The notes below the pieces were generated by a model that was given only the letters and a program-made list of their open reading frames with translations, ran no database searches and was not told the DNA's origin. Below are positions 47,455 to 55,702 of a DNA stretch of 64,000 nucleotides, in pieces. Source of the DNA: Candidatus Woesearchaeota archaeon (GTDB lineage Archaea > Nanobdellota > Nanobdellia > Woesearchaeales > UBA10216); NCBI GenBank assembly GCA_016192905.1, contig JACPTG010000001.1, forward strand, positions 37,005-101,004, read 5' to 3'. The position numbers were made by a program, and so were the translations under genes. Every line of letters begins with the position of its first letter. Position 1 is the stretch's first letter.

Positions 47455-48211
47455 TGAGAGGTCGCATCTGATAAAGTTCCTGGAAAAGGGGCTTCGCTTT
47501 GACGGCCGCAAGCTTGACGAGTTCAGGCCAATCACCGTGGAGTATGGCGTATCAAAAAATGCAGAGGGCTCCTCCAGGGTAAAGTTTGGGGACACTGAGC
47601 TTTTCGCAGGCGTCAAGATGAGCGTTGAGAAGCCATACCCGGACACGCCAGGCCAGGGCAACTTGATGGTCGGGGTTGAACTCTCCCCGATGTCCAGCCC
47701 TGACTTTGAGACAGGCCCCCCAAGCCCTGTGGCAGTTGAGCTTGCAAGGGTTGTTGACCGCGGCATAAGGGAATCAAAGGCAATAGACACTCAGAAGCTC
47801 TGCCTGACAGTGGGCGAAAAGGTATGGATGGTGGCAATTGACATTGTCACTGTAAATGCCGACGGCGGGCTTATTGACGCATCTGCCCTTGCAGCGCTGG
47901 CAGCCATCAAGGATGCTAAGTTCCCATCCTACGACGGCCTCAAGCTGGACTATAACAACCACACTGATGAGCCGCTTCCAATCCTCAAGCGGCCTATCGC
48001 AGTCACTGTCTACAAGGTAGGCAGGCACTTCATAATTGACCCGACAGGGGAAGAGGAGGAGGTTGTGGACGCCAGGCTAACTGTCACAAGCTTTGACGGG
48101 AAGCTCTGCGCGCTACAGAAAGGTGACTTAACCCCTCTTTCCCTGGAAGATGTTGAAAGCATGGTCTCGCTTGGCCTGATGAAAGCCAAAGAGCTCGCCA
48201 GGCATTTATAG
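47444..48211 (+). CDS. rrp42: Exosome subunit Rrp42
   Basis: FLEKGLRFDGRKLDEFRPITVEYGVSKNAEGSSRVKFGDTELFAGVKMSVEKPYPDTPGQGNLMVGVELSPMSSPDFE. Confidence 0.96.
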   Translation: MRNDERSHLIKFLEKGLRFDGRKLDEFRPITVEYGVSKNAEGSSRVKFGDTELFAGVKMSVEKPYPDTPGQGNLMVGVELSPMSSPDFETGPPSPVAVELARVVDRGIRESKAIDTQKLCLTVGEKVWMVAIDIVTVNADGGLIDASALAALAAIKDAKFPSYDGLKLDYNNHTDEPLPILKRPIAVTVYKVGRHFIIDPTGEEEEVVDARLTVTSFDGKLCALQKGDLTPLSLEDVESMVSLGLMKAKELARHL

Positions 48212-48220
48212 GTGGTCTTC

Positions 48221-48406
48221 ATGGCTCAGTACACAAAGTATGAGAAGGCGCGGATTATCGGCACAAGGGCCCTCCAGATATCTTACGGAGCACCATTCCT
48301 GCTGAAGCTCACCGAGGAGGAGCTTGAAAGGCTGCGCTACAACCCAAAGAAGATAGCAGAGCTTGAGTTTGAGAAGGGCCTTATCAAAATAGAAATCAAG
48401 CCTTAG
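48221..48406 (+). CDS. rpo6: RNA polymerase subunit Rpo6 (RpoK)
   Basis: YTKYEKARIIGTRALQISYGAPFLLKL...AELEFEKGLIKIEIKP. Confidence 0.9.
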   Translation: MAQYTKYEKARIIGTRALQISYGAPFLLKLTEEELERLRYNPKKIAELEFEKGLIKIEIKP

Positions 48407-49001
48407 CCTTGTGCCTTCCCCTCTGCTCCACCTTTTCCAGGCGAGCCAGGACATCCTGACAGCCCGGGTTGTTCTCACAGTATGCCCTGACCGCAGCAGC
48501 GAAGCATTCTTCTGAAACGTCAGGATGGCTGCTGTCCAATGCCTGCTTAAGCAGATGCAGGTCCACTGCCTTGTCCTCTGACTTGCCTGAGACGAAGCTT
48601 AGCCCGAAGTCTATCAGCCACAGGCTGCTTTCCCGAACAATCATGTTTGATGTTGTCAGGTCACAGTGCACAATATTGTTCCTGTGCATTATTCCAATCA
48701 TCCGTCCAGCCTGCGCCCCGAACTCCACAGAGTTTTGCCCTGTAATCACATCCCTCAGCTTTTTGCCCTCGACCCAGCTCATTTCCAGCGTCATTGTCTT
48801 ATCAGAGACTGATATCGCTGAAGGCACTTTGAGCCCCATTTTTTCAAGCACAGTCATAATCCTGGCCTCCCTTCTGGTCCTTGCCCTGCGGAGCCTTTCA
48901 TCAATTGCCTGCAGCCTGTACTTTTTGGGAAGCCTCTCCTTTATCGCCTTTCCGCCACTCCTGTAAACCCTGGCCTCAGCCCCCTCTGCAATGAGTTTCA
49001 T
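48396..49001 (-). CDS. bud32: KEOPS kinase Bud32
   Basis: MKLIAEGAEARVYRSGGKAIKERLPKKYR...IMHRNNIVHCDLTTSNMIV...LWLIDFGLSF. Confidence 0.95.
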   Translation of the reverse strand: MKLIAEGAEARVYRSGGKAIKERLPKKYRLQAIDERLRRARTRREARIMTVLEKMGLKVPSAISVSDKTMTLEMSWVEGKKLRDVITGQNSVEFGAQAGRMIGIMHRNNIVHCDLTTSNMIVRESSLWLIDFGLSFVSGKSEDKAVDLHLLKQALDSSHPDVSEECFAAAVRAYCENNPGCQDVLARLEKVEQRGRHKAKA

Positions 49002-49050
49002 ATGGCAAGGGGGATTTATTACTGGTTATTATTGGTTTTGCTGGAAGGGC

Positions 49051-49090
49051 TGTAGGTTGATGGTTGGCAGTTAGTAGTTAATGGTTAGTA
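49051..49090. repeat. Degenerate heptamer G/T tract 4
   Basis: TAGGTTG ATGGTTG GCAGTTA GTAGTTA ATGGTTA GTAG. Confidence 0.65.
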
Positions 49091-49246
49091 GCGGGCTGAC
49101 TCTTCGTGAACGGTACAAGGTGACTGGACAAGGAAAGAACACAAGGAGAGTGCAGTGAACATTGCAAGCAGTTAACGAAGCCAAACCGTACACGCCTCGA
49201 GTTCCCTGAAAGGGGCTGCTGAATCCGAGGTAGCGACAACCTGCTA
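49090..49246 (+). repeat. Dispersed structured intergenic element, copy E (long form)
   Basis: AGCGGGCTGACTCTTCGTGAACGGTACAAGG...GTGCAGTGAACATTGCAAGCAGTTAACGAAGCC...CCGTACACGCC...TCCCTGAAAGGGGCTGCTGAATCCGAGGTAGCGACAACCTGCTA. Confidence 0.85.
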
Positions 49247-49296
49247 ATCGTTAAAAGTTTCTTATGTGATTTCTGCGGATAAATTTGAGAACAACT

Positions 49297-51816
49297 TTAT
49301 CCGAATTGCCTGACCAGCGACCTTACAACATTGCCTGTTGGAGCCGGCTCAGGTGATGGCTGCGCTGCCCCGGCTGGCTGTGAGGGTGCGCTCTCAGGGG
49401 CTGGCTGTGGGAAACTGACTGTGGGCTCCGGCCCTGGCATCGCTCCACCGGCGGGCATTGTGCTTGGCAAACCTTGGCGGGGGAAGCTCTCGGTGGGCAT
49501 GTTACCTGGCATTGGCTGGCCTGTGGGAAATTCGCCCCCTGGCAACCTGCCGACAGGAAGAGTTGTCCCTGCTTCAGGCATCCTTCTCATTGGCCCTCTG
49601 CCCTGTGCATCGCGCCTTTCTCCGCCTTCCATTCTGTCCCCTGGCTCATCGTGCCTCTCCCCTGCAGCACCTTCCCTTCTTTTACCAACCTCAAACTTCT
49701 TCATGCACTCTTCCCTGGACAGGCCTTCACATTCCGGCGGCATGCGGAATTCTCCCGGCAGAGGTCCTTCATTTCCAGACCCCGCAGGCCCGCCCCTCCA
49801 GCCATCCTGCCCTTCAGGCCTGGAACCCTGCCATTCCCCCTCCCTGCGCTCCTTCATTCTTTCCATACACTCTTCCTTGGACAGGCCTTCGCATTCAGGA
49901 GGCATTTTATCATCTGCGAACGGCTCCGGGCGCCGGTCAGCCGGCCTTGTCTTCTGCCTGCATTCATCAATGCTTATGCCCTCGCACTCGTGCATCCTGC
50001 CGTCATTATACATCTTTTCAAAGCACTGGTCTCCTTCCAGTCCCTGGCAATCGTTAAACCCTTCCCTCCTCTCGCCCATCCTTTGCCTGCACTCCTCTTC
50101 GGAAACGTCCTTGCACTCAGGTATTTTGCCCTCACTGGCCATCCGGCTAAAGCAGTCTTCGGGTGATAGTCCTTCACATTCCGGCGGCATGCTGCCTGGC
50201 CTTCCCATTTGCCCCCTTGTCCGCATAAGCTGCTCGCATTCCTCCCTTCCAAGGTTCCTGCACTCCTCAGGCACGCCGTACTTCTCCTTCATCTTGCCGA
50301 AGCATTCCTCGGCGCTTATGCCCCTGCATTCTTCAGGAAGCCCCTGCCCCCTGTTGCCCTGCATCATTTTCTGCTTGCATTCTTTGTCTGGCTCAATCCC
50401 CTCGCATTCCTGCGGGAGTTTCTGGCCACCCCTCCTGCCTGCTATCTTGAAGCATTCGTCAGAACTGAGGCCTTCACACTCCGGCGGCTTTCCATATTTC
50501 TCAGTCATAAGCTCAAAGCATTCCTGTGGCTTGGTGACGCCCGCCTCCTTGCACTCAGGCGGAAAGTCCCCTGACTGGCCCTCTCCCCTTCCCTGCTTCA
50601 TCGACTCCTTGACGCAGTCGTCAAAGCTCAGGCCCTCGCAGAATGGAGGGGTTCCATACTTTTCGAACATGATTTTTGCGCAGTCCTTGGGCCCTTTGAC
50701 TCCTGCTTCCTTGCATTCCGGAGGCATTTCTCCCGGGCCCTCCTTTGGAGGATGCTTCTTTATCCATTCGAAGCATTCGTCATCTGAAAGCCCTTCCTCA
50801 TCACACTGGAACGGCTTGCCATAGAGGTTGTTCATTATGTCATAGCACTCGCGGGGCGTGGCTGCCTCGCTGCACTCCGGCGGCCTCATCTTCGCGAACA
50901 TCTCCTTCTCCTTTTTGGCTATTGCCTCTTTCATTGTGGATTCGAATATGGGCGCCAGCCCAGGCGGAAGGTCCTCAGGCTTTTCAGGCTCACTCTCTGA
51001 AAGCTTCCCGCACGCCTCCAGGTCATTCTCATACTCGCATTTTATTGCGAGGTCCCTGTTCACCTGGCACTCATACTGGTGCCTCTTAACAGGTATCTTG
51101 CTGCAGTCACATTCCCTTGGGTTGAGCACGCAGGTTGTGACCTGCTCAACTATCATTGCCCTTGCTTTGCCCTCACGCTCCTTCAGGTCTTCGTCTATGT
51201 ATTCCTTCAGCCAGTCCGGCGCCTTCTCCTCCATGCAAGTCTCGTCTTCATCAAGCAATTCAAAGTCCTCGTATGCCAGGGCCTCGCAATAGTCTCCAAT
51301 TGTCTTTATGAAGTCTTTGGCAGCCCGTATCTTCTCCTCCTGTGTCAGCTGGACGTTTATTGCCTTTTCCACCCCTTCAAGGCCTCCAGCTGGAAGCCTT
51401 GCCTTAAGAGCCTGCAGCTTGGCTATGCTCTGCTTTACGTCCTCTTCGGTGCTGTTGGCCATGCCTGGCGAGAATTTGCCTTCCTCTATGATTTTGCCGG
51501 TCTTTTCAGCGTTCTCAAGGGCGGTTACTGCAGCGCCTGCGTTCTGCCTGTCAACCATTGCCCCTGCTTCTGCTATTCTTTCATTTTTTATCCTTAATGC
51601 AGCCTCTGCCTTGTCGCTGCCTGATTTTGTTGCCAAGGTGATGTCATCAATGAACGTGTCAAGGACATAAAGAGGGCTGTCCGGAGTTATTCCGGTTGCC
51701 TCTTCAATGAGCGGAGCTTCCTCAAGCAGCACCTCTTCCCCAGCGCTTGCAAGCAAAGCGGAAACACCTAAAACGATGAGAAGCAGAATCGCAGCCGGCA
51801 CGGCCATCTTTTTCAT
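49297..51816 (-). CDS. Large exported protein: DUF5667-like N-terminus, about 15 Cys-pair repeats, Pro/Gly/Thr-rich C-terminus
   Basis: Signal peptide; EATGITPDSPLYVLDTFIDDITLATKSGSDKAEAALRIKNERIAEA; repeats of PPECEGLSxEECxxxM. Confidence 0.85.
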   Translation of the reverse strand: MKKMAVPAAILLLIVLGVSALLASAGEEVLLEEAPLIEEATGITPDSPLYVLDTFIDDITLATKSGSDKAEAALRIKNERIAEAGAMVDRQNAGAAVTALENAEKTGKIIEEGKFSPGMANSTEEDVKQSIAKLQALKARLPAGGLEGVEKAINVQLTQEEKIRAAKDFIKTIGDYCEALAYEDFELLDEDETCMEEKAPDWLKEYIDEDLKEREGKARAMIVEQVTTCVLNPRECDCSKIPVKRHQYECQVNRDLAIKCEYENDLEACGKLSESEPEKPEDLPPGLAPIFESTMKEAIAKKEKEMFAKMRPPECSEAATPRECYDIMNNLYGKPFQCDEEGLSDDECFEWIKKHPPKEGPGEMPPECKEAGVKGPKDCAKIMFEKYGTPPFCEGLSFDDCVKESMKQGRGEGQSGDFPPECKEAGVTKPQECFELMTEKYGKPPECEGLSSDECFKIAGRRGGQKLPQECEGIEPDKECKQKMMQGNRGQGLPEECRGISAEECFGKMKEKYGVPEECRNLGREECEQLMRTRGQMGRPGSMPPECEGLSPEDCFSRMASEGKIPECKDVSEEECRQRMGERREGFNDCQGLEGDQCFEKMYNDGRMHECEGISIDECRQKTRPADRRPEPFADDKMPPECEGLSKEECMERMKERREGEWQGSRPEGQDGWRGGPAGSGNEGPLPGEFRMPPECEGLSREECMKKFEVGKRREGAAGERHDEPGDRMEGGERRDAQGRGPMRRMPEAGTTLPVGRLPGGEFPTGQPMPGNMPTESFPRQGLPSTMPAGGAMPGPEPTVSFPQPAPESAPSQPAGAAQPSPEPAPTGNVVRSLVRQFG

Positions 51817-51889
51817 AACCCTTCCTGGACAAGGTTCCTATTTAAACGTTTCGAAAATATTTATAAACCCTGGTTGAGAATTTCCCTTT

Positions 51890-53041
51890 ATGCGCCTTGC
51901 AATCCTGCTTGCACTGGCTGTTTTTGCCGCAGCCGTTTCTGTCTCGGCAAGGGTCGCCTGCTATGACAATGGCGGCATTAGCATTACAGGGTATTCCGAG
52001 CTGCCTAATGTGGTGAATGCCACAAAGGAGGGCTCATCAAAGCGCATCCAGATTCCAGGGGAGTGGAACTCTGCAACAGGCAGCAGGCTGCACCATTTTG
52101 TTTCGGATGAGGCAATACTTGTAAACGCCAACAGCACGACGTATACGGTTTATGTCGGCCCGGACAAATTCCCAGTAACCTGCCCTCCTTTTGTGTTCAG
52201 CTGCAGGATAATCAATGTCACGGCCAGCTCATGCTACAAGCAAAACAATACTTTCATAGCCAGGTTTAACGCCTACAATTACAAGCTGCCTTCAGGCCAG
52301 GGGCTGAGGTTCGAGCGGCCTTTCCTGCTTACTTATAAGGTTGTTGATGCCCAGCGCCGCGAGCTTAAGCACAGTCCGGATGTAAACGACCCTGAATTCC
52401 GCAACATCAGCCTAAGCGTGGTCAGGAACCTGGGCTACAACACATTTGCCCTCAGGTGGAATACGACAAGGAACATAAGCAAATTCATTGTCCAGTACCA
52501 GGAGTGCAGTGACAGGTACAACTTTTTCGAAAGCGTACGATGCTCTGAGAGGCAGACATGCGCTTCAGACAGGGAGTGCGGGGCTGACGAGTCCTGCCAG
52601 GCTGCCGAGTGCGCGAAGCTTGACTGCAGCGAATGCAGCAGGATTGTGGACAGGAAGTGTGTGAAGCTGGAGTGCTGTTCAGATGATGACTGCGCTGAAG
52701 GGAAGTACTGCGCTTCCAATTATTGCCTGTCCCTGGCCTGCCTGGAGGATGAGGTCGTGCAGGGGCATGAATGCGTAAGCCTGGATTGCGGGGCTGGAGA
52801 GTTTGTCCTAAACAGAACCTGCACGAAATGCCCTGCGGGCCAGAAGCTGGAGGCGGGCAGCTGCGCCCCCTTGCAATGCGCTGATGATGAGAAGCCAGGC
52901 GCGGACAGGTGCGAGAAGCTTTCCTGCGCCGATGACGAGGCCTTTGAGAAGCACCAGTGCGTGAAGCTTCGCTGCGGCTTCCTCCAGACAGCGCATAACC
53001 ATGCCTGCATGAGCATCTTCAGGAAGCTGTTTGGAGGCTGA
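51890..53041 (+). CDS. Exported Cys-rich protein
   Basis: Signal peptide; C-terminal series of CxxDExxxxxxCVxLxC units. Confidence 0.8.
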   Translation: MRLAILLALAVFAAAVSVSARVACYDNGGISITGYSELPNVVNATKEGSSKRIQIPGEWNSATGSRLHHFVSDEAILVNANSTTYTVYVGPDKFPVTCPPFVFSCRIINVTASSCYKQNNTFIARFNAYNYKLPSGQGLRFERPFLLTYKVVDAQRRELKHSPDVNDPEFRNISLSVVRNLGYNTFALRWNTTRNISKFIVQYQECSDRYNFFESVRCSERQTCASDRECGADESCQAAECAKLDCSECSRIVDRKCVKLECCSDDDCAEGKYCASNYCLSLACLEDEVVQGHECVSLDCGAGEFVLNRTCTKCPAGQKLEAGSCAPLQCADDEKPGADRCEKLSCADDEAFEKHQCVKLRCGFLQTAHNHACMSIFRKLFGG

Positions 53042-53567
53042 ATTGCCGGTTCCAATCCTAAAGGACCTTGCATCCCTCGCCTATCAGGATATCATCCGGA
53101 GAAGGAAGGTCACCCCCTTCATCATCTTCATCTCCTTCATAGTGTCCTTTGCTGCTGCCCGGCTGACTGTGGCCACATTCCCGGACTTCGCCCTGATTGT
53201 CAGGCAGTATCACATACATCACTTCTATTATGGAATCTTCCTTATATCAGCCGCAGCCTGGATTGCCCTGGTCTCTGACCGCCAGCGCCTGATGAGCCTG
53301 GCTTCAATCCTTTTCGGCGTCGGCCTTGGCCTGGTCACTGATGAGATTGGACTGCTTCTGACGTGCAATTCAGAGGGACTTGGCTGCGACTATTTTGCAC
53401 GGGCTTCCTTTGATATCGCGGTTCTTCTTGCCCTTTTCTTCCTGGCCAGCATCTACTTCAGGCCTTTTATGGTGCAGGTGACCTCTAAATCTAAGTCAGT
53501 ATGGAAGACTGTGCGCACAAAAGCCAGGGAAAATATGAGGAATTCCGGCAACAGGAAGGAGCTTTAG
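53031..53567 (+). CDS. Multi-TM membrane protein
   Basis: TPFIIFISFIVSFAAARLTVATFPDFALIVRQYHIHHFYYGIFLISAAAWIALVSD; TTG start (53043 also possible). Confidence 0.7.
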   Translation: MEAELPVPILKDLASLAYQDIIRRRKVTPFIIFISFIVSFAAARLTVATFPDFALIVRQYHIHHFYYGIFLISAAAWIALVSDRQRLMSLASILFGVGLGLVTDEIGLLLTCNSEGLGCDYFARASFDIAVLLALFFLASIYFRPFMVQVTSKSKSVWKTVRTKARENMRNSGNRKEL

Positions 53568-53633
53568 CCACTGCCATGCTGCGGAACTGCATCAAAACCT
53601 TTTTAAGAAGGCAGGCCATTTCCAAGCCAGCGC

Positions 53634-53706
53634 AGCCCCGTAGTGCAGCGGCCAAGCATAGGGGACTCTGGATCCCTTGACGGCGGTTCGAATCCGCCCG
53701 GGGCTA
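53634..53706 (+). tRNA. tRNA-Gln (CTG)
   Basis: Acceptor AGCCCCG/CGGGGCT; anticodon loop CTCTGGA in GGGA/TCCC stem; T-arm GGCGGTTCGAATCCGCC. Confidence 0.93.
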
Positions 53707-53755
53707 CTTTTGAATTACCATAATCTTTATATATTCCATAAGCTCCATAAGCTCC

Positions 53756-53962
53756 ATGGCAACTACAATATCATTAAGTGGTGAGATGAAGGAGAAGCTA
53801 AAACAACTAGGTAAGGCAGGAGATACATATGATGACATAATCAGAAGGATGTATGAGGCAACAAAAAAGACCATCTTGCTTCAATATCTTTACGACCAGT
53901 CTGATTCTGTTGAAATTGATGAAGCAATTTCGGATGCGCACAAAAGATGGCCAAAGTCCTGA
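53756..53962 (+). CDS. Antitoxin-like protein
   Basis: MATTISLSGEMKEKLKQLGKAGDTYDDIIRRMYEATKK; overlaps RelE-like gene. Confidence 0.7.
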   Translation: MATTISLSGEMKEKLKQLGKAGDTYDDIIRRMYEATKKTILLQYLYDQSDSVEIDEAISDAHKRWPKS

Positions 53963-54285
53963 TAACCAACCTTCTAAGGGACGAAATATTCTCAAAATTT
54001 AAATCAAAATCAGAGGATATTTTCAAAAGAATGAAGCAGTTGGAAACTAACCCGAATCAAGGAAAAATTATTGGAAATGTGGGTGGCGTTGCCATCAAGG
54101 AGCTAAAATATGAAAAGTTCAGATTTTATTGCATAACTGATGGTCACGTTCTCAAGTTTGGATCCGATGACGAACTTACAAGCCTTCTCATCAAATTTGT
54201 AAGGATGTCTGAAAAGAAAGATCAACAGGTCACTATAAACAAAATAAAAAACATTCTAAAATCTTTTGGATTTGATGGATTCTAG
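53947..54285 (+). CDS. RelE/ParE-like toxin
   Basis: GNVGGVAIKELKYEKFRFYCITDGHVLKFGSDDELTSLLIKFVRMSEKKDQQ. Confidence 0.7.
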   Translation: MAKVLITNLLRDEIFSKFKSKSEDIFKRMKQLETNPNQGKIIGNVGGVAIKELKYEKFRFYCITDGHVLKFGSDDELTSLLIKFVRMSEKKDQQVTINKIKNILKSFGFDGF

Positions 54286-54361
54286 CTCAGCGCTAAACCT
54301 TCCAGAAAATGAAAAAGACAATGGCTTTGCGGATTTTGATATGGTTTAGAATCCCTCTTTT

Positions 54362-54393
54362 TAACAGAAACAGTGAGTGTCCGCCCGGGGCTA
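54362..54393 (+). repeat. Direct repeat carrying tRNA-Gln 3'-end sequence (att-like), copy 1
   Basis: TAACAGAAACAGTGAGTGTCCGCCCGGGGCTA; matches tRNA end ATCCGCCCGGGGCTA. Confidence 0.75.
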
Positions 54394-54584
54394 TTATAAT
54401 TTCCGTGACCTTTTTTGGAAGCATAAAGTATGCCCATTTCGAGTTATCTACAATTTATCTAAAACCGAAAAAATTACGGATTTGTTGGGAAAATGTATAA
54501 TGAACCTAAAATACCCACTGGACACTGGACAGGTGGGGGCAAGATATTTAAAAGCCTGAAAAGAAGCATAGCAGTTGAGACAAA

Positions 54585-55421
54585 ATGGACAAAAACAGGG
54601 CACTTGTGGTATTTCAGGATAAAAAGATTAGAAGGATTTGGCATAATAATGAGTGGTATTTCTCGGTTGTTGATGTGGTTCAAGCCCTAACAGACAGTCC
54701 AACTCCGAGGCAATATTGGGGGAAAGTCAAGGACAGGGAATTCGTTCAACTTGAGTTGTCCCCAATTTGGGTACAACTGAAATTAAGGTCAGAAGATGGC
54801 AAATACTACGAAACAGACTGTGCTAACACCAAAGACATGTTCAGAATCATACAGTCAATCCCTTCACCCAAAGCAGAGCCATTCAAACAGTGGCTAGCAC
54901 AGGTTGGTTATGAAAGGATTCAGGAGATAGAAAACCCTGAGCTTGCCCAAGCCAGGATGAAGGGGATTTACAAGGCAAAAGGTTATTCTGAAGGCTGGAT
55001 AGAAAAAAGGGTAAGAGGCATAGCTATAAGGCAGGAACTGACCGATGAATGGAAGGGCAGAGGGGTCAAAGAGGACAAAGAATACGCCATACTTACAAAC
55101 GAAATAAGCAAGGCAACCTTTGGCAAAACAGTTGAAGACTACAAAAAACTTAAAAGCCTAAAGAAAGAAAACTTAAGCGACCATATGAATGACCTTGAGC
55201 TTATTTTCTCAATGCTTGGAGAGGCATCAACAACAAATATTGCAAGAAACAAGGATACAAAAGGTTTTATCGAAAACAAAAAAGCGGCAAGGGAAGGTGG
55301 AATTGTTGCGGGAGTTGCCAGAAAAGAGCTTGAGAAGAGAAGCGGTAAAAAAGTTTCAACACCTGAAAACTACCTAGATGCGCCGGAAAAAGAGAAAAGA
55401 AAACGCTTAGAGAAGAAGTAA
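54585..55421 (+). CDS. BRO-N / DinD-like antirepressor-family protein
   Basis: VVFQDKKIRRIWHNNEWYFSVVDVVQALTDSPTPRQYWGKVKDRE...; C-terminal ENKKAAREGGIVAGVARKELEKRSGKKVSTPENYLDA. Confidence 0.82.
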   Translation: MDKNRALVVFQDKKIRRIWHNNEWYFSVVDVVQALTDSPTPRQYWGKVKDREFVQLELSPIWVQLKLRSEDGKYYETDCANTKDMFRIIQSIPSPKAEPFKQWLAQVGYERIQEIENPELAQARMKGIYKAKGYSEGWIEKRVRGIAIRQELTDEWKGRGVKEDKEYAILTNEISKATFGKTVEDYKKLKSLKKENLSDHMNDLELIFSMLGEASTTNIARNKDTKGFIENKKAAREGGIVAGVARKELEKRSGKKVSTPENYLDAPEKEKRKRLEKK

Positions 55422-55473
55422 GGCAGACCTTACCATTTTGCTAACGCCAACAAAATAGTCAAAAAAAAGACCA

Positions 55474-55505
55474 CTAACAGAAACGTTGAGTGTCCACCCG
55501 GGGCT
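55474..55505 (+). repeat. Direct repeat carrying tRNA-Gln 3'-end sequence (att-like), copy 2
   Basis: CTAACAGAAACGTTGAGTGTCCACCCGGGGCT. Confidence 0.75.
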
Positions 55506-55702
55506 GCTTTTCTTGATAGTGTATGTTAATGGGCATCCGATTTTGTATATATTGTTGAAACTGGGAAAAGCTTTGGTGACGCAGTTATTTCAGTGCTGAA
55601 TGATGTTAAGGAAATAGTGGATAATGCAATATGAGCATTTTCCGGAAGTCTTCCGAAAATCAGGAGGCAGTTTTATAAGCTTCTCCCCTCCCATGGCCCT
55701 GC

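Noticed and set aside
7347-49246. CRISPR interpretation of the repeated elements
   Set aside because: Copies are single or paired, kilobases apart, variable in length and lack uniform spacers; no cas genes present.
7347-49246. Calling the element a known family such as HEARO/omegaRNA, IS605 end or group II intron domain
   Set aside because: GNRA hairpin and complementary ends alone are not diagnostic; no IscB, TnpB or RT gene in the window and no conserved catalytic domain V recognised.
49331-50824. 497 aa plus-strand ORF opposite the Cys-repeat protein
   Set aside because: Antisense to a well-supported repetitive CDS; the long open frame is a by-product of the repeat codons. The same applies to 49458..50057 and 49474..50166.
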